Assembly (NCBI RefSeq): GCF_016938855.1 | Contig: NZ_JAFHAP010000006.1 | Coordinates: 124,001 to 188,000 of the forward strand | Reading direction: 5' to 3' | Length of the DNA: 64,000 bases | Source of the DNA: Polycladomyces zharkentensis | GTDB lineage: Bacteria > Bacillota > Bacilli > Thermoactinomycetales > JIR-001 | In this document: in pieces, positions 1 through 10,150 of the stretch | Layout of the letters: each line of letters opens with the position of its first letter | How positions within the stretch are numbered: the first letter of the stretch is position 1 | Translations under genes and position numbers: made by a program | The notes under the pieces: generated by a model | The model's database searches: none | Seen by the model: only the letters and a program-made list of their open reading frames with translations | Told to the model about the DNA's origin: nothing

Positions 1-562
1 GCGGCCGGACGAGTTGAAGGAACATCAGTTGATCGAAGCGAAGAAACGGTTGGATGACGCGGTTCCCGATGCACGACCCGTTGCCGCCGCATCCGTGGCC
101 CAACAACGGAATGAACGGATTGAGCCGGGAGACGAGGTGATGGTGCTCACCGTCAAACAACGCGGCCGAGTGCTGGAGGACCTCGGCGCTGGGGAATATC
201 AGGTTCAGGTGGGCATTTTGAAAATGAAAGTGCACCGCCGTTATCTGGAAAAGGTGAAGGCAAAGAAGAACGAGTCCGAATCCGGCGTTTCCACTTCGTA
301 TCGAAGCGCTTCAAACCATGTGCGTCCGGAATTGGATTTACGCGGTAAGATGGTGGAGGACGCTCTGGCGGAAATCGATAAGTATCTGGATTCCGCCGTC
401 GTCGCCGGTTATCAGCGGGTTTCGCTCATCCATGGAAAAGGGACGGGTGCCTTGCGTACGGGTGTCCAGCAATTTTTGCGCCGGCATCCGCACGTCAAGG
501 GATTCCGTTTGGGCGGACCGGGAGAAGGAGGCTCCGGCGTGACGGTGGTCGAACTGGCCTAA
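1..562 (+). CDS. mutS2: Endonuclease MutS2, C-terminal part (5' end outside window)
   Basis: Only the last ~187 codons are present; the reading frame is open to the left edge (codons start at base 2), so the TTG at base 14 is not a real start. The visible part has a small beta-rich segment (GDEVMVL...RGRVLE) and then a complete C-terminal Smr domain with the LDLRG motif and the HGKGTG nuclease loop, ending in VTVVEL. MutS2 family proteins bind branched DNA or collided ribosomes and limit recombination; the Smr domain is the nuclease part. Its position ahead of lcfA/fadR/etf matches B. subtilis mutSB. Confidence 0.93.
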   Translation, partial: RPDELKEHQLIEAKKRLDDAVPDARPVAAASVAQQRNERIEPGDEVMVLTVKQRGRVLEDLGAGEYQVQVGILKMKVHRRYLEKVKAKKNESESGVSTSYRSASNHVRPELDLRGKMVEDALAEIDKYLDSAVVAGYQRVSLIHGKGTGALRTGVQQFLRRHPHVKGFRLGGPGEGGSGVTVVELA

Positions 563-754
563 GATGTGAAAAGCGCTTCTCTCAGCAAAGCGTAACCTTG
601 CCCATGTTCCGGCGATCCCCGGTTCCCCGGGCGGCCTTGTTTCACTTCTTTGCAGGGCACAGGCGGGTGGGCCGGGAAAAGCGATGCATGCGATATTCGC
701 CAGAAAGGCCCCGGAGGACGGCTTTTATCATCGGGGACAACGGGAGGTTGGTCT

Positions 755-838
755 ATGGAGCATCTGCCGAAGATTCTCGGTTCGATCGCCTTGGTGTTTT
801 TTGCTGTCGGTTTGATCTGGTTCATGTTACACGCTTAA
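755..838 (+). CDS. Very small single-pass membrane protein (27 aa)
   Basis: A 27-residue ORF begins at ATG 755 behind a clear ribosome site (GGGAGG at 742-747). It encodes a short amphipathic start (MEHLPKI) and one hydrophobic helix (LGSIALVFFAVGLIWFML). The stop lies just ahead of the NfeD-like gene, so the two are probably co-transcribed. Longer upstream extensions in this frame lack a ribosome site. No family recognised; the ribosome site and the clean transmembrane segment are the only support. Confidence 0.5.
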   Translation: MEHLPKILGSIALVFFAVGLIWFMLHA

Positions 839-854
839 AAGGGAGTTGGGATGT

Positions 855-1517
855 GTGATGGGAGCCGGTTCCGCTTTGCTGGTCTTTTTCAGCGCGTTTT
901 TGTTGGCCGCTGAAATGCTCGCCAAGGCTCGGGGTTTGGCCGGGGTGGCGGGGTTGTTGTTGATGGGATGGTATGTGAGCGGACATTGGGGAACGACACC
1001 CGGTTGGTGGTTGGCCGCTGTGCTTGTCGGGATGGGACTGGTGATTCTGGATGGAAAACTGTTGCAGGACGGTACCCTGGCTACCATCGGTGTGATCCTG
1101 GTTTTGGTCGGGTTGGTGATTCCGACGGGGAACTGGCTGACGGGGACACTGGTCGCATTTGCATGGATCACGGGACTCGCTTTGAGTCCGCTGTCGTTGA
1201 AAGTGTTGCCCAAACGCGATTGGCTGGAAAAGATCGTCTTGAAGTTCGCCATGTCCAAAGAGACGGGTTACAGCTCGCTCAACCGCAACTATCGGGAACT
1301 GGTCGGACGCGAGGGGACGGCATTGACCGACATGCGCCCGTCGGGCACCATCCGCATCGGGGATGGTCGCTACAGTGCGGTCACCAACGGTCATTGGGTC
1401 CAAAAGGGAGCACGGGTGCGCGTATTGTCTGTGGATGGTGTCAAAATCCTGGTGGAAACAGTAGAGGAACCCTCTGATCCATCCACCGAAGATAACAGCG
1501 ACACCATACCCGGTTGA
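855..1517 (+). CDS. NfeD-like membrane protein with C-terminal OB-fold domain
   Basis: About 220 residues: four or so hydrophobic helices in the first ~130 residues, then a soluble C-terminal domain with the NfeD signature (REGTALTDMRPSGTIRIGDGR...GARVRVLSVDG). This is the short NfeD form without the ClpP-like serine protease domain. Family members associate with flotillin/SPFH proteins at membranes; no SPFH gene is in this window. Start uncertain: GTG 855 sits 9 nt after GGGAG, ATG 858 is equally possible, and TTG 846 lies on the ribosome site. It ends before a bidirectional terminator shared with the convergent protease gene. Confidence 0.8.
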   Translation: MMGAGSALLVFFSAFLLAAEMLAKARGLAGVAGLLLMGWYVSGHWGTTPGWWLAAVLVGMGLVILDGKLLQDGTLATIGVILVLVGLVIPTGNWLTGTLVAFAWITGLALSPLSLKVLPKRDWLEKIVLKFAMSKETGYSSLNRNYRELVGREGTALTDMRPSGTIRIGDGRYSAVTNGHWVQKGARVRVLSVDGVKILVETVEEPSDPSTEDNSDTIPG

Positions 1518-1582
1518 CTTGGAATACACGAATGAAAATTTCGTTGACCCGGATTCGAAAGCAGGAAAGTCCAGGCAGGATT

Positions 1583-1610
1583 AAGGCAGGAGCCATACAG
1601 CTCCTGCCTT
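1583..1610. terminator. Bidirectional terminator between NfeD-like and thermitase genes
   Basis: Perfect 11-bp inverted repeat AAGGCAGGAGC / GCTCCTGCCTT with a 6-nt loop, followed by GTATTTTT on the plus strand. It lies between convergent genes and can serve both. Confidence 0.75.
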
Positions 1611-1625
1611 GTATTTTTACTGATG

Positions 1626-2798
<1,173 letters not shown>

Positions 2799-3187
2799 AA
2801 AAAAACCTCCTTATTTTAGGAATGATAAAAATATTCGATCTTGATATCCGAATTCCTTCTGATGATTAAAAATTATTTTATAAATATTTATGAAGATGTT
2901 GGTATCTTGTCCATAGAGGGAAAGAACAGGAGAGAACTCCACCATGAATGGTGAATGGAGGGAGGAATCATTTTAAAAAAATAAAAAAATGAATATGGAC
3001 GCTTATTAGCAAGAAAACAGGTGTATACTGGAGTTATTTTCGTCTCAAATGCGTAAAAAAGCGTTTTTCGCCGAATGTTGTCAATGACAGGGGGATGGGA
3101 GAGGGTTCTTGTTGATGGTTGTCGAATACAAAAAGGCTGGAATGCAGCGGTGACCACCTTGATCTTTGTTCGATTTCGAAACGGATC

Positions 3188-3270
3188 ACTGTACGGTGCG
3201 GTGAGTATTGATCCTGTCGCAGGTCCGGCATGTGCCGGTATGGAAATTCGGTCGGCCGTGTGCAATGACG
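3188..3270 (-). pseudogene. Decayed fragment of a third thermitase-like gene (3' end)
   Basis: On the plus strand 3190-3239 aligns without gaps to 1630-1679, the 3' end of the neighbouring thermitase gene, at about 37 of 50 identical bases (shared runs ATTGATCC and ATGTGCCGGT). After a one-base gap the match resumes with GTCGGCCGTGT. The block corresponds to the YWTYGRINAY...VQY end of the protease. No intact frame remains. It is best explained as the relic of a tandem third copy between the two surviving paralogues. Confidence 0.65.
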
Positions 3271-3319
3271 GATAGGATGGGAAGATTGAAAATATACATC
3301 CAACCGAAAAATTGAAGCT

Positions 3320-3350
3320 AAAAAAAGCGGGGAGTCCGCTTTCGGACTCC
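3320..3350 (-). terminator. Terminator of the second thermitase-like gene
   Basis: Perfect 8-bp stem GGAGTCCG / CGGACTCC (3331-3338, 3343-3350) with a CTTT loop. Read on the minus strand it is followed by a T-run (A-run 3320-3326 on plus), just downstream of the protease stop codon. Confidence 0.75.
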
Positions 3351-3388
3351 TCACGCTTGGCATCGATTACTCGCTTTCGGTGATAGTT

Positions 3389-4558
3389 TCAGTAACGGAC
3401 AGCCTTGGAGGCGTTGATTCGACCGTAGGTCCAATACGTGCCGGTACCCACTGTTTTGTCCGCCGTTTTCTGAATGGCCTCCCGAATTGCGCTGTTGCTT
3501 CTTCCTTGCGCGGCCAGCAGCGCCGCCAGCCCCGATACGTGCGGTGTCGCCATCGAAGTGCCCGACATCGTGGCAAATTGGCCGTATGCAGACGGATAGG
3601 TGGAATAGATGTCTACTCCTGGCGCGGCAACGTCCACCCAATTGCCGAAGTTGGAGAAGTTGGCTTTGTTGTCGGATTTGTCGGTGGCTCCCACGGCGAT
3701 GACCGAATCGTAAAAGGCCGGATAGCTGGGTTGGGAACTGTTGCTGTTCCCTGCCGCCGCGACGACAATCGCTCCTTTGCTCCAAGCATATTGAACGGCG
3801 TCTTTCAACGTTTGCGAATCATATCCCGAGCCGAGGCTCAGATTGATCACTTTGGCACCTTGATCAACCGCATGAATGATGCCGTTGGCCACATTTTCCA
3901 ACGTACCGTTGCCGTTGTTGTCCAATACCCGGACGGCATAGATCATCGCATTGGGGGCTACACCCGCGATTCCCTTTTGGTTGTTGGTCGCGGCTGCGAT
4001 CACGCCGGCGACATGGGTGCCATGTCCGTTACCGTCACTGGGGTCCCAATCTTGTCCCACATAATCGTATCCTTTGATGACCTTGCCGTAGAGATCAGGG
4101 TGATTGTACTGAACACCGGTATCCACGACCGCGACGCGGATGCCGTTATTGCTTTTCGTGGCGTTCCAGGCGTCGTTGGCGCGGATTTTCGGCAGTGCCC
4201 ATTGTTTGGACAAAGCGGGGTCGTTGGGTGTCCAGGTCGCGTGAAAGTAATAGTTGGGTTCCGCATATTCCACCAGCGGATTGTTGCGGTAGTTTCGAAG
4301 CAGCTCCGTGACCGGTTTGCCGGAGACACGGATCACATCGAAGCCGATTTCCTTGCTTCGGAACAACAACTTCGCTTGGTTGGTCCGATGCAAAGAAGTA
4401 ATTTGGCTCTGATTGATGTGGGGTTTAAATTTGACGATGATTTCACCGGGAGAATACGGTGCCGTGTCCGCGGGCGCCGCCTGTACATGCGGGGCAATGG
4501 GCAGAACCATGACCAACAGCAGTACAAAGGCGGTCAGCAACGCGAAGCTCCTTTTCAT
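3389..4558 (-). CDS. Second thermitase-like secreted serine protease (subtilase S8)
   Basis: 389 residues, same layout as its neighbour: signal peptide (1-28, HVQAAP), propeptide (~35-108) and catalytic domain with Asp146 (VVDTGV), His179 (NGHGTH), Asn271 (AAGN) and Ser335 (SGTSMATPH). It differs from thermitase more than the first copy does (for example YGKVIKGYDYV, HGTHVAGV instead of HGTHCAGI), so it lacks the Cys next to the active-site His. The ribosome site GGAGGGATT precedes the ATG. The tandem arrangement and the relic between them point to local duplication and divergence. Confidence 0.94.
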   Translation of the reverse strand: MKRSFALLTAFVLLLVMVLPIAPHVQAAPADTAPYSPGEIIVKFKPHINQSQITSLHRTNQAKLLFRSKEIGFDVIRVSGKPVTELLRNYRNNPLVEYAEPNYYFHATWTPNDPALSKQWALPKIRANDAWNATKSNNGIRVAVVDTGVQYNHPDLYGKVIKGYDYVGQDWDPSDGNGHGTHVAGVIAAATNNQKGIAGVAPNAMIYAVRVLDNNGNGTLENVANGIIHAVDQGAKVINLSLGSGYDSQTLKDAVQYAWSKGAIVVAAAGNSNSSQPSYPAFYDSVIAVGATDKSDNKANFSNFGNWVDVAAPGVDIYSTYPSAYGQFATMSGTSMATPHVSGLAALLAAQGRSNSAIREAIQKTADKTVGTGTYWTYGRINASKAVRY

Positions 4559-4782
4559 CCAATCCCTCCTTTTACATGGGACATCACTTTATTCAACGCG
4601 GTACCCAAAAATCCTGCAAAATCGGCGTTTCCAATTGTTGACCATGACCCGGCCTCAATGGATCAATCTTTGTCACAGAAGCAAACAAGCCATTGTCGGG
4701 GCTTCCGCGTAAACAGAGGATGGGAGCGTCTTTGGATCAAATGGTTGGACAGAGAGAAATGAAAGAGGGGGAATCTCCATCG

Positions 4783-5352
4783 ATGGAATCATATCGACAC
4801 TATATTTATCGAGTTTTTGAAAAGGCCATAAAATCATGGGATTACAAAGGGGACGTTTATGCCTTTTCCATTTATTTTTGGCAAGACTTTGAGGACTACA
4901 ATGGATTCGACTTTGAGCAGACATGGGATATTGTCGAGCTGAACTATAACACCATACAGCAATGGGAAAAATCAAAAAATACGTCCTCTTCTTCTTTGGA
5001 GGCGAAATGGAGGTATGCATTCTGGTTACACGATGATCCGATTGTCATCGGCGATTGTCATGATACGGAAGGAAATGCATTGCGTCAAAAATGGATGCAA
5101 TCTTTGGAAATTCCTTCAGACGCGGACCATTTTCAACGTGAGTCTTTCATCTTCAATGCATGGATTCATTTGGTTGTTTCAGTTGTAAAAGAATTACATC
5201 ACAATCGAGTGACAGAAAAACGCTTCGGCAGACCCATCCCGTTTATTTTCTTCATGATCGGGGGTTACAGTCTGGTTGAAGAAACGGTTGAAGCAAACAA
5301 ACCAGACATCCTTGATGATTATTTGGCGTACTGGAGCGCTCCCGATGGTTAA
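4783..5352 (+). CDS. Hypothetical protein, DUF4303-like
   Basis: About 189 residues, soluble. An N-terminal segment (VYAFSIYFW...YNTIQQW) and the EAKWRYAFW block resemble DUF4303-type proteins, whose function is unknown and which often occur near SMI1/KNR4 or polymorphic-toxin immunity genes. No toxin gene is visible here. ATG 4783 follows GAGGGGG at a good distance; ATG 4759 is an alternative in the same frame. The family assignment is from memory of the motif pattern and is tentative; that the ORF is a gene is likely. Confidence 0.6.
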   Translation: MESYRHYIYRVFEKAIKSWDYKGDVYAFSIYFWQDFEDYNGFDFEQTWDIVELNYNTIQQWEKSKNTSSSSLEAKWRYAFWLHDDPIVIGDCHDTEGNALRQKWMQSLEIPSDADHFQRESFIFNAWIHLVVSVVKELHHNRVTEKRFGRPIPFIFFMIGGYSLVEETVEANKPDILDDYLAYWSAPDG

Positions 5353-5414
5353 AGCGTTGGTTGGATGGATTGGGCTTGTCCCATTCAAAAAAAGAGCGGG
5401 GACTTTCAAGCAAA

Positions 5415-5709
5415 TCATTTATCCCGCCGGGCATGTAAACGGATGCGGATCGCAGAAGGGGAGGTTGTGACAGGGGCGGAAGTGAGTACGGGACGGGGTT
5501 GGGGATCCGCATTCGTGGATTCATCTTCACGATCGAAATAATGGTAATACAGCCATTCCGGCTGCAACAATCCCATTGCGCTCATCGTGGGTGGGATGTA
5601 GTGAGGCCATGGTGGTCGGGTCGGTCTGGAAAAGTCGGATATGGTCCGCCACCTCCTTGAAAAATCGTTTTTCATAATCCAAATATATGAGCAATACGGT
5701 TTGTTTCAT
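5415..5709 (-). pseudogene. Possible frameshifted small gene in the 5353-5871 gap
   Basis: This 520-bp gap has no intact convincing gene. On the minus strand, a frame from ATG 5709 gives a protein-like start (KQTVLLIYLDYEKRF, then FKEVADHIRLF). About 40 codons later the natural-looking sequence continues in another frame (LLQPEWLYYHYFDREDES). That pattern fits a small gene broken by a frameshift near 5580. No ribosome site or family is recognisable, so this is a weak call. Confidence 0.25.
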
Positions 5710-5871
5710 GTGGATAATCATGCAATATGAATGATGATCCGAGCAGTACGCACACGATGGGCGAATACTAGCGACCGCCACATTCTTCGCGTTGGACATA
5801 TGGAAGTGATGGATAACCGAATCAGCAGGGGTGAACCGGAAACCCGCCCCTTTTGCGGGGCGGGATTGCAC

Positions 5872-7242
5872 CTAATCCCAACGCAACCACTTGGGATAAT
5901 GGTTTTTCAGCATGCCGCCGGATACTTTGGCCCATCCCAGCGGAAACCGTTCCACCCCCACCAGCGTCCATCCCTTGTCGCCATCGAAGGGGATCGTTTC
6001 ACCCCGCAAGTATTGGTACAGACGGGGATCGTCCACTGCAAACGACACATATCGCTTTACATCGGCCGGCTTCAGGGTCATCGCCCAAGTGTGGGAAGGT
6101 TCCAACCGGTTCCGTTTGACCTGTCCCAAATACAAGCCGGGGCGTTCCACCTTCAGACCTTTCAGCGAAGGCAATTCGTCCGGCACCCGGTAGAGATGTT
6201 CACCGTACAGCGTCAGTGGCCAATCATCCCATTCGCATGTCAATGTGTCCAGGATAAAGGCGCGCAATTGCTTCACCGCATCGGCAGAGACGGGCGGCAT
6301 TTTTCCCGGCCGGCGTTTGGTTCCTTCGGGGCCGTCCGTTTTTTCCAACAACGCCACGAAATGTCCTTCTCCCCGTAGATGGTGAGGCCACAGGCGGGAA
6401 GCCAACCGCAAGCTATCGGATCCGTTTACCCATTCTGGGCGGCCCGGTCGGTAATGAGATGCTTGCGGAACGGGAATGAGCGTAAACTCCGGGTGTTCGG
6501 ACAAAAAGCGGTCGATGACCTGTTCGTTTTCCACCGGATTGAATGTGCAGGTGGAGTACACCAGTATACCGCCCGGCCGGAGCATGGGAGCGGCTGCGGC
6601 CAAAATCTCCGTTTGGACATCCGCGCACAGGTGAGTGGCCCGTACACTCCAGCGCTCACACACTTCCGGGTCTTTGCGGAACATCCCCTCACCCGAACAC
6701 GGAGCGTCGATCAAAATCCGGTCGAAAAACCCGACGAAACGTTCCATCAATCGCTCCGGCCGTTCATTGAGGACGACGGCGTTGGTCACCCCGCACCGCT
6801 CCAAATTTTCCACCAACGCCTTGATGCGTTGAGGGGAAATCTCGTTGGCCACCAGCAATCCTTTTCCTTGCATTTTGGCGGCGATTTGTGTGGTTTTGCC
6901 GCCCGGCGCCGCACACAGGTCCAGCACCCGCTCACCCGGTTGGGGGTCCAGCGCCTCCGCGGGTGCCATGGCGCTGGGGTCCTGAATATAATACAACCCG
7001 GCCGCATGATAAACGTGCTTTCCGGGACGATCCCGTTCGTGATTATAATAAAAACCTTCCGGGCACCACGGGATGGGCTGGAGATCAAACGGACTCCTCT
7101 CTAAAAACGCCTTCGTCTCGATCTTGAGCCGGTTCACCCGCAACCCGCGTGCCGGTACTTCCTCGTAACTGGCGAGAAACGCCGGGAACTCGTCTTGCAA
7201 CCAGGTTTTCATCTGTTCGAGATAATCTGTAGGAAGGTGCAT
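5872..7242 (-). CDS. RsmF/RsmB-type rRNA (cytosine-C5) methyltransferase
   Basis: 456 residues. SAM-dependent RNA m5C methylase of the NOL1/NOP2/Sun family. Motif I DLCAAPGGK is at 108-116. The two family cysteines are Cys182 (DAPCSGEG, catalytic motif IV) and Cys232 (YSTCTF, motif VI). A substrate-recognition N-terminus precedes the fold. The last ~150 residues form the PUA-like extension of RsmF/YebU proteins. GGGAGGA lies ahead of ATG 7242. Likely substrate is a cytosine in 16S rRNA; the exact position cannot be read from sequence. Confidence 0.88.
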   Translation of the reverse strand: MHLPTDYLEQMKTWLQDEFPAFLASYEEVPARGLRVNRLKIETKAFLERSPFDLQPIPWCPEGFYYNHERDRPGKHVYHAAGLYYIQDPSAMAPAEALDPQPGERVLDLCAAPGGKTTQIAAKMQGKGLLVANEISPQRIKALVENLERCGVTNAVVLNERPERLMERFVGFFDRILIDAPCSGEGMFRKDPEVCERWSVRATHLCADVQTEILAAAAPMLRPGGILVYSTCTFNPVENEQVIDRFLSEHPEFTLIPVPQASHYRPGRPEWVNGSDSLRLASRLWPHHLRGEGHFVALLEKTDGPEGTKRRPGKMPPVSADAVKQLRAFILDTLTCEWDDWPLTLYGEHLYRVPDELPSLKGLKVERPGLYLGQVKRNRLEPSHTWAMTLKPADVKRYVSFAVDDPRLYQYLRGETIPFDGDKGWTLVGVERFPLGWAKVSGGMLKNHYPKWLRWD

Positions 7243-7435
7243 GGTTTCAGTTCCTCCCGCGTTTCAGGTACCTCCCCATTGTAACAAAAAAAGCGATGGG
7301 GAGGAAAACGCCCCGTGACTCTTTGGTGCCGCTTTTCCGAGCGGAGTGGTAAATTTAATAAATGAAAAAGTTTGAAAAGTATCTGAATCGGGAAAAGAGC
7401 CGGTGTACACAACTCATTCACGGGAGGAATGAAGG

Positions 7436-7912
7436 ATGAACCGTTGGGTGGAACCTTCGGGAATTTACGAAACACATCTGCATGTGCGGGATTTGGAAAG
7501 ATCAGTCGCTTTTTATCGGGATCAATTGGGGCTGACCCTTTGTTTCACAAATCCCAAAAGGAATCTGGCATTTTTCTGGGTAGGTCAAGCGCGTCAACAA
7601 ATGTTGGGGTTGTGGGAGAAGCCCGAGGATCAGATCGTTCGCAGTCATTTCGCTTTTTCCGTGTCATTGCGAGATTTGGAACAGGCTCCGGCATTTCTGG
7701 CCGAGCGGGGAATAGCCTGTCGCGATTTCTTTGGTAATCCCGAAGGGGAGCCTACCGTCCATACGTGGATGCCCGCCGCGTCACTGTATTTTGAGGACCC
7801 GGACGGGCACAGCCTGGAGTATATCGCCTTGCTGCCGGAAGGGCCGCGCCCCGAGTTGGGATCGATCCCGCTCAGCCGATGGCGGGAACTGCATCGTCAA
7901 ACCGGAAAATAA
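7436..7912 (+). CDS. VOC (glyoxalase/bleomycin-resistance fold) family protein
   Basis: 158 residues: two beta-alpha-beta-beta-beta modules typical of the vicinal oxygen chelate fold, starting with YETHLHVRDLERSVAFY and closing with FEDPDGHSLEYI. The His of ETHLHV and the Glu of SLEYI are the likely metal ligands. It may be a dioxygenase, a thiol transferase of the Fos type or a lyase; nothing here decides. GGGAGGAATGAAGG precedes the ATG. It stands alone between two minus-strand genes. Confidence 0.85.
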   Translation: MNRWVEPSGIYETHLHVRDLERSVAFYRDQLGLTLCFTNPKRNLAFFWVGQARQQMLGLWEKPEDQIVRSHFAFSVSLRDLEQAPAFLAERGIACRDFFGNPEGEPTVHTWMPAASLYFEDPDGHSLEYIALLPEGPRPELGSIPLSRWRELHRQTGK

Positions 7913-7999
7913 AGGACAACTCGAGACAAAAAAGCGGGAACATGCCGCTCACGACGAGAACGATTGCGTTCGTATCCATCATTCCGTCAGGAGGCCATG

Positions 8000-8190
8000 C
8001 TTTCCCAGGTATCGACCATACCAAGCCCAACCGAGCGGAGAACCGGGAAAGGTGCGAGGAATCAACCACAGGCAAATTCCGCTTTAGCGAAGTGCACTTT
8101 GACCAGCGTCCTGCGTCCGGTTCGAAGCGGTCTTGTGCGGCTTCCCTGCCGGACGCAGGTGAGAAGCAGGGAAAGTGATGGACGTTATAT
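8000..8190 (+). repeat. Dispersed ~190-bp repeat, copy A (in the 7913-8300 gap)
   Basis: First of three related non-coding blocks in this window (others near 26.06-26.25 kb, same strand, and 36.14-36.33 kb, opposite strand). Shared landmarks in order: ACC..AAGCCC near 8021-8030, a GGGAAAGGTGCGAGGA stretch, GCGAAG followed by ACTTT, CTGCGTCC, then GCAGGG..GTGATGGAC. No intact frame is shared by all copies. The rest of the 390-bp gap holds nothing else recognisable. Confidence 0.65.
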
Positions 8191-8300
8191 GGATCAGATT
8201 GCTCCGTACTGTGGATGTTCAGCAGGAGACGGGAACGGAACTCGCCGGTTTTGCAACAAATGAGCCGCCTCCTTGGCGGGAGACGGCCCTTTACGATCAA

Positions 8301-9677
8301 TCAACCATGATACAAGAAATTGATGATAAATGCCGCAGTGATCAGGTACAAAAACAGATTCATTTCTTTGTATTTCCCCGTCAATGTTTTCAGCACCGTG
8401 TAGCTGACAAACCCGAAGGCCAATCCTTCCGCGATGCTGGAAGTCAACGGCATCAGGATGATGGTTAAAAACGCCGGGACCGTATCGGTGAAATCATCGA
8501 ACGAAAGGTTCTTGATCTCACTCAGCATCAGCGATCCGACCAGAATCAGTGCCGGTGCAGTGGCCACCGAGGGGATCAGCATGATCAACGGTGTCAAAAA
8601 CAGGCTCAGCAGAAACAGTCCCGCCACCACCACGGCGGTGAGGCCGGTTCGCCCGCCTTCGGAGATGCCGGCGGCATTCTCGATATAGGCGTTGAGTGCG
8701 GTGGAGCCGAACGTGGCGCTCATCATCGTACCCACGGCATCAGCTTGCAGCGCGCGGTTCAAATTGGGGATGTCGCCGTTTTTGTCCATCAGTCCCGCTT
8801 TTTTGGACAAGCCGATCAATGTGGCCAGGTTGTCAAACAGCTCCACGATCGTGAAAGAGAAAATGATGGAAAAGATTCCGTAATGGATGGCGGCCATGAT
8901 GTCCAATTTCCCAAGCGTGGTGGTGATGTCCGGCACGGTGAACGTCATCACGTCGGACAAACGGTGTGGTACCGGAGTCACGCCGAATGCCATCGCCAAC
9001 AGGGTGGTGACCAAAATGCTGATGATCATGGCCCCTTTGATGTTGCGCGCCATCAGGATGACAGCCACCAACAGACCGATCATGGTCAGAATCGGACCGG
9101 GTTTTGTCACTTGACCCAGCGTGACGAAGGTGGCAGGACTCTTTACGATGATGCCGGCGTTTTTCAGCCCGATAAATGCGATAAACAATCCGATGCCCAC
9201 CACGATGGCGGACCGAAGGACATCCGGCACGGCTGCCACCAGTCTACGGCGTATTCCGGTCACCGTCAGCAGGAAAAAGACGAGTCCGGAGATAAAGACG
9301 GCACCGAGAGCGGTCTGCCAACTCAGGCCTTGTCCGAGTACGACGCTGTAGGTGAAAAAGGCATTCAGCCCCATGCCGGGTGCGATGGCAACAGGAAAAT
9401 TGGCCCACAATCCAAACAGCAGCGTACAAAAAACACTGGCGAAAATCGTGGCGGCAATGGCTCCTTCCTTGGGAATGCCGGCGTCGGACAAAATTTGCGG
9501 GTTGACGAAAATGATATAGCACATCGTCATAAAAGTGGTGAGCCCCGCAAAAACTTCCGTTCTGACGTCGGTTTTCCGCTCGGACAATCGGAAAAATCGG
9601 TCCAAGAAGCCTTGCGTGTTTTGCGACATTTCCGTTACCGCCACGGATTGCGGCGTTTCCACTTGTGAATCGGCCAT
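8301..9677 (-). CDS. NCS2-type purine (adenine/guanine/hypoxanthine) permease, AzgA/PbuG-like
   Basis: 458 residues with about 12-14 hydrophobic segments. Family blocks are clear: TEVFAGLTTFMTMCYIIFVNP near the start, ANFPVAIAPGMGLNAFF, then FGSTALNAYIENAAGISEGGRTG and the C-terminal LTSSIAEGLAFGF. These fit the AzgA branch of proton-driven nucleobase carriers. ATG 9677 follows AAAGGAGG directly, so longer N-terminal versions are rejected. The leader carries strong inverted repeats, but I do not see the purine-riboswitch core. The gene stands alone. Confidence 0.88.
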   Translation of the reverse strand: MADSQVETPQSVAVTEMSQNTQGFLDRFFRLSERKTDVRTEVFAGLTTFMTMCYIIFVNPQILSDAGIPKEGAIAATIFASVFCTLLFGLWANFPVAIAPGMGLNAFFTYSVVLGQGLSWQTALGAVFISGLVFFLLTVTGIRRRLVAAVPDVLRSAIVVGIGLFIAFIGLKNAGIIVKSPATFVTLGQVTKPGPILTMIGLLVAVILMARNIKGAMIISILVTTLLAMAFGVTPVPHRLSDVMTFTVPDITTTLGKLDIMAAIHYGIFSIIFSFTIVELFDNLATLIGLSKKAGLMDKNGDIPNLNRALQADAVGTMMSATFGSTALNAYIENAAGISEGGRTGLTAVVVAGLFLLSLFLTPLIMLIPSVATAPALILVGSLMLSEIKNLSFDDFTDTVPAFLTIILMPLTSSIAEGLAFGFVSYTVLKTLTGKYKEMNLFLYLITAAFIINFLYHG

Positions 9678-9741
9678 GGGAAATCCTCCTTTTTGTCCAT
9701 GATGTCCAATCTCTGTCAAGTTTGTTTGCAGATCATCGAGA

Positions 9742-9776
9742 CCGCGGTTTTTCCATTCCCCCGACCGAAACCGCGG
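9742..9776 (-). promoter_or_regulatory. Inverted-repeat leader upstream of the purine permease
   Basis: CCGCGGTTT (9742-9750) and AAACCGCGG (9768-9776) form a perfect 9-bp stem in the permease leader. A second related pair, CGAAACCG and CGGTTTCG-like, lies at about 9805-9837. On the minus strand the arms share sequence, so alternative pairings are possible. Purine-riboswitch landmarks were looked for and not found. The rest of the 9678-10109 region shows only AT-rich promoter-like DNA. Confidence 0.4.
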
Positions 9777-10109
9777 CACCTTCGACAGCTTTTCAGATGG
9801 GAAATCGAAACCGCTGAGGTTGTCGACCGTTTCGGTTTTACTCTGCTATGTTACTACAAAGAACGGAAGGGAATCTACCATTTGGCGTCTGTTTGTCATG
9901 GAAAAATCACGTTTATGCCCCATATATACCCGTGTCTGCTTGCTTAAATGTAATAGATAAAAGAACGAAATGTCTAAATAAGAAATAAAATGGAGAATGA
10001 GATCCCGAGATCAGTGATCTGAAGGAATCGGTGATTCAAAAACAACGGAAATTTCGGTAAAATAGAATTGGACGGAATGGTCAGTTTAATGCTGTAGACT
10101 GCCTGATTA

Positions 10110-10127
10110 TGAATGATTATTCATTCA
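10110..10127 (+). promoter_or_regulatory. FadR operator upstream of lcfA
   Basis: TGAATGATTATTCATTCA matches the B. subtilis FadR box (TGAATGAMTANTCATTCA) at 17 of 18 positions. It lies 24 bp before the lcfA ribosome site, so FadR repression relieved by long-chain acyl-CoA is expected. Confidence 0.9.
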
Positions 10128-10150
10128 TTAATCAAAGGAGGGTGTTTTCA

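Noticed and set aside
7913-8300. Repeat copy A as a short protein-coding gene
   Set aside because: The three copies conserve nucleotides in different frames and strands, and none has a ribosome site or shared frame.
9900-9960. Purine riboswitch upstream of the permease (TATATATGG on the minus strand)
   Set aside because: The downstream TTTCTACC core and the P1 pairing of the purine aptamer are absent.
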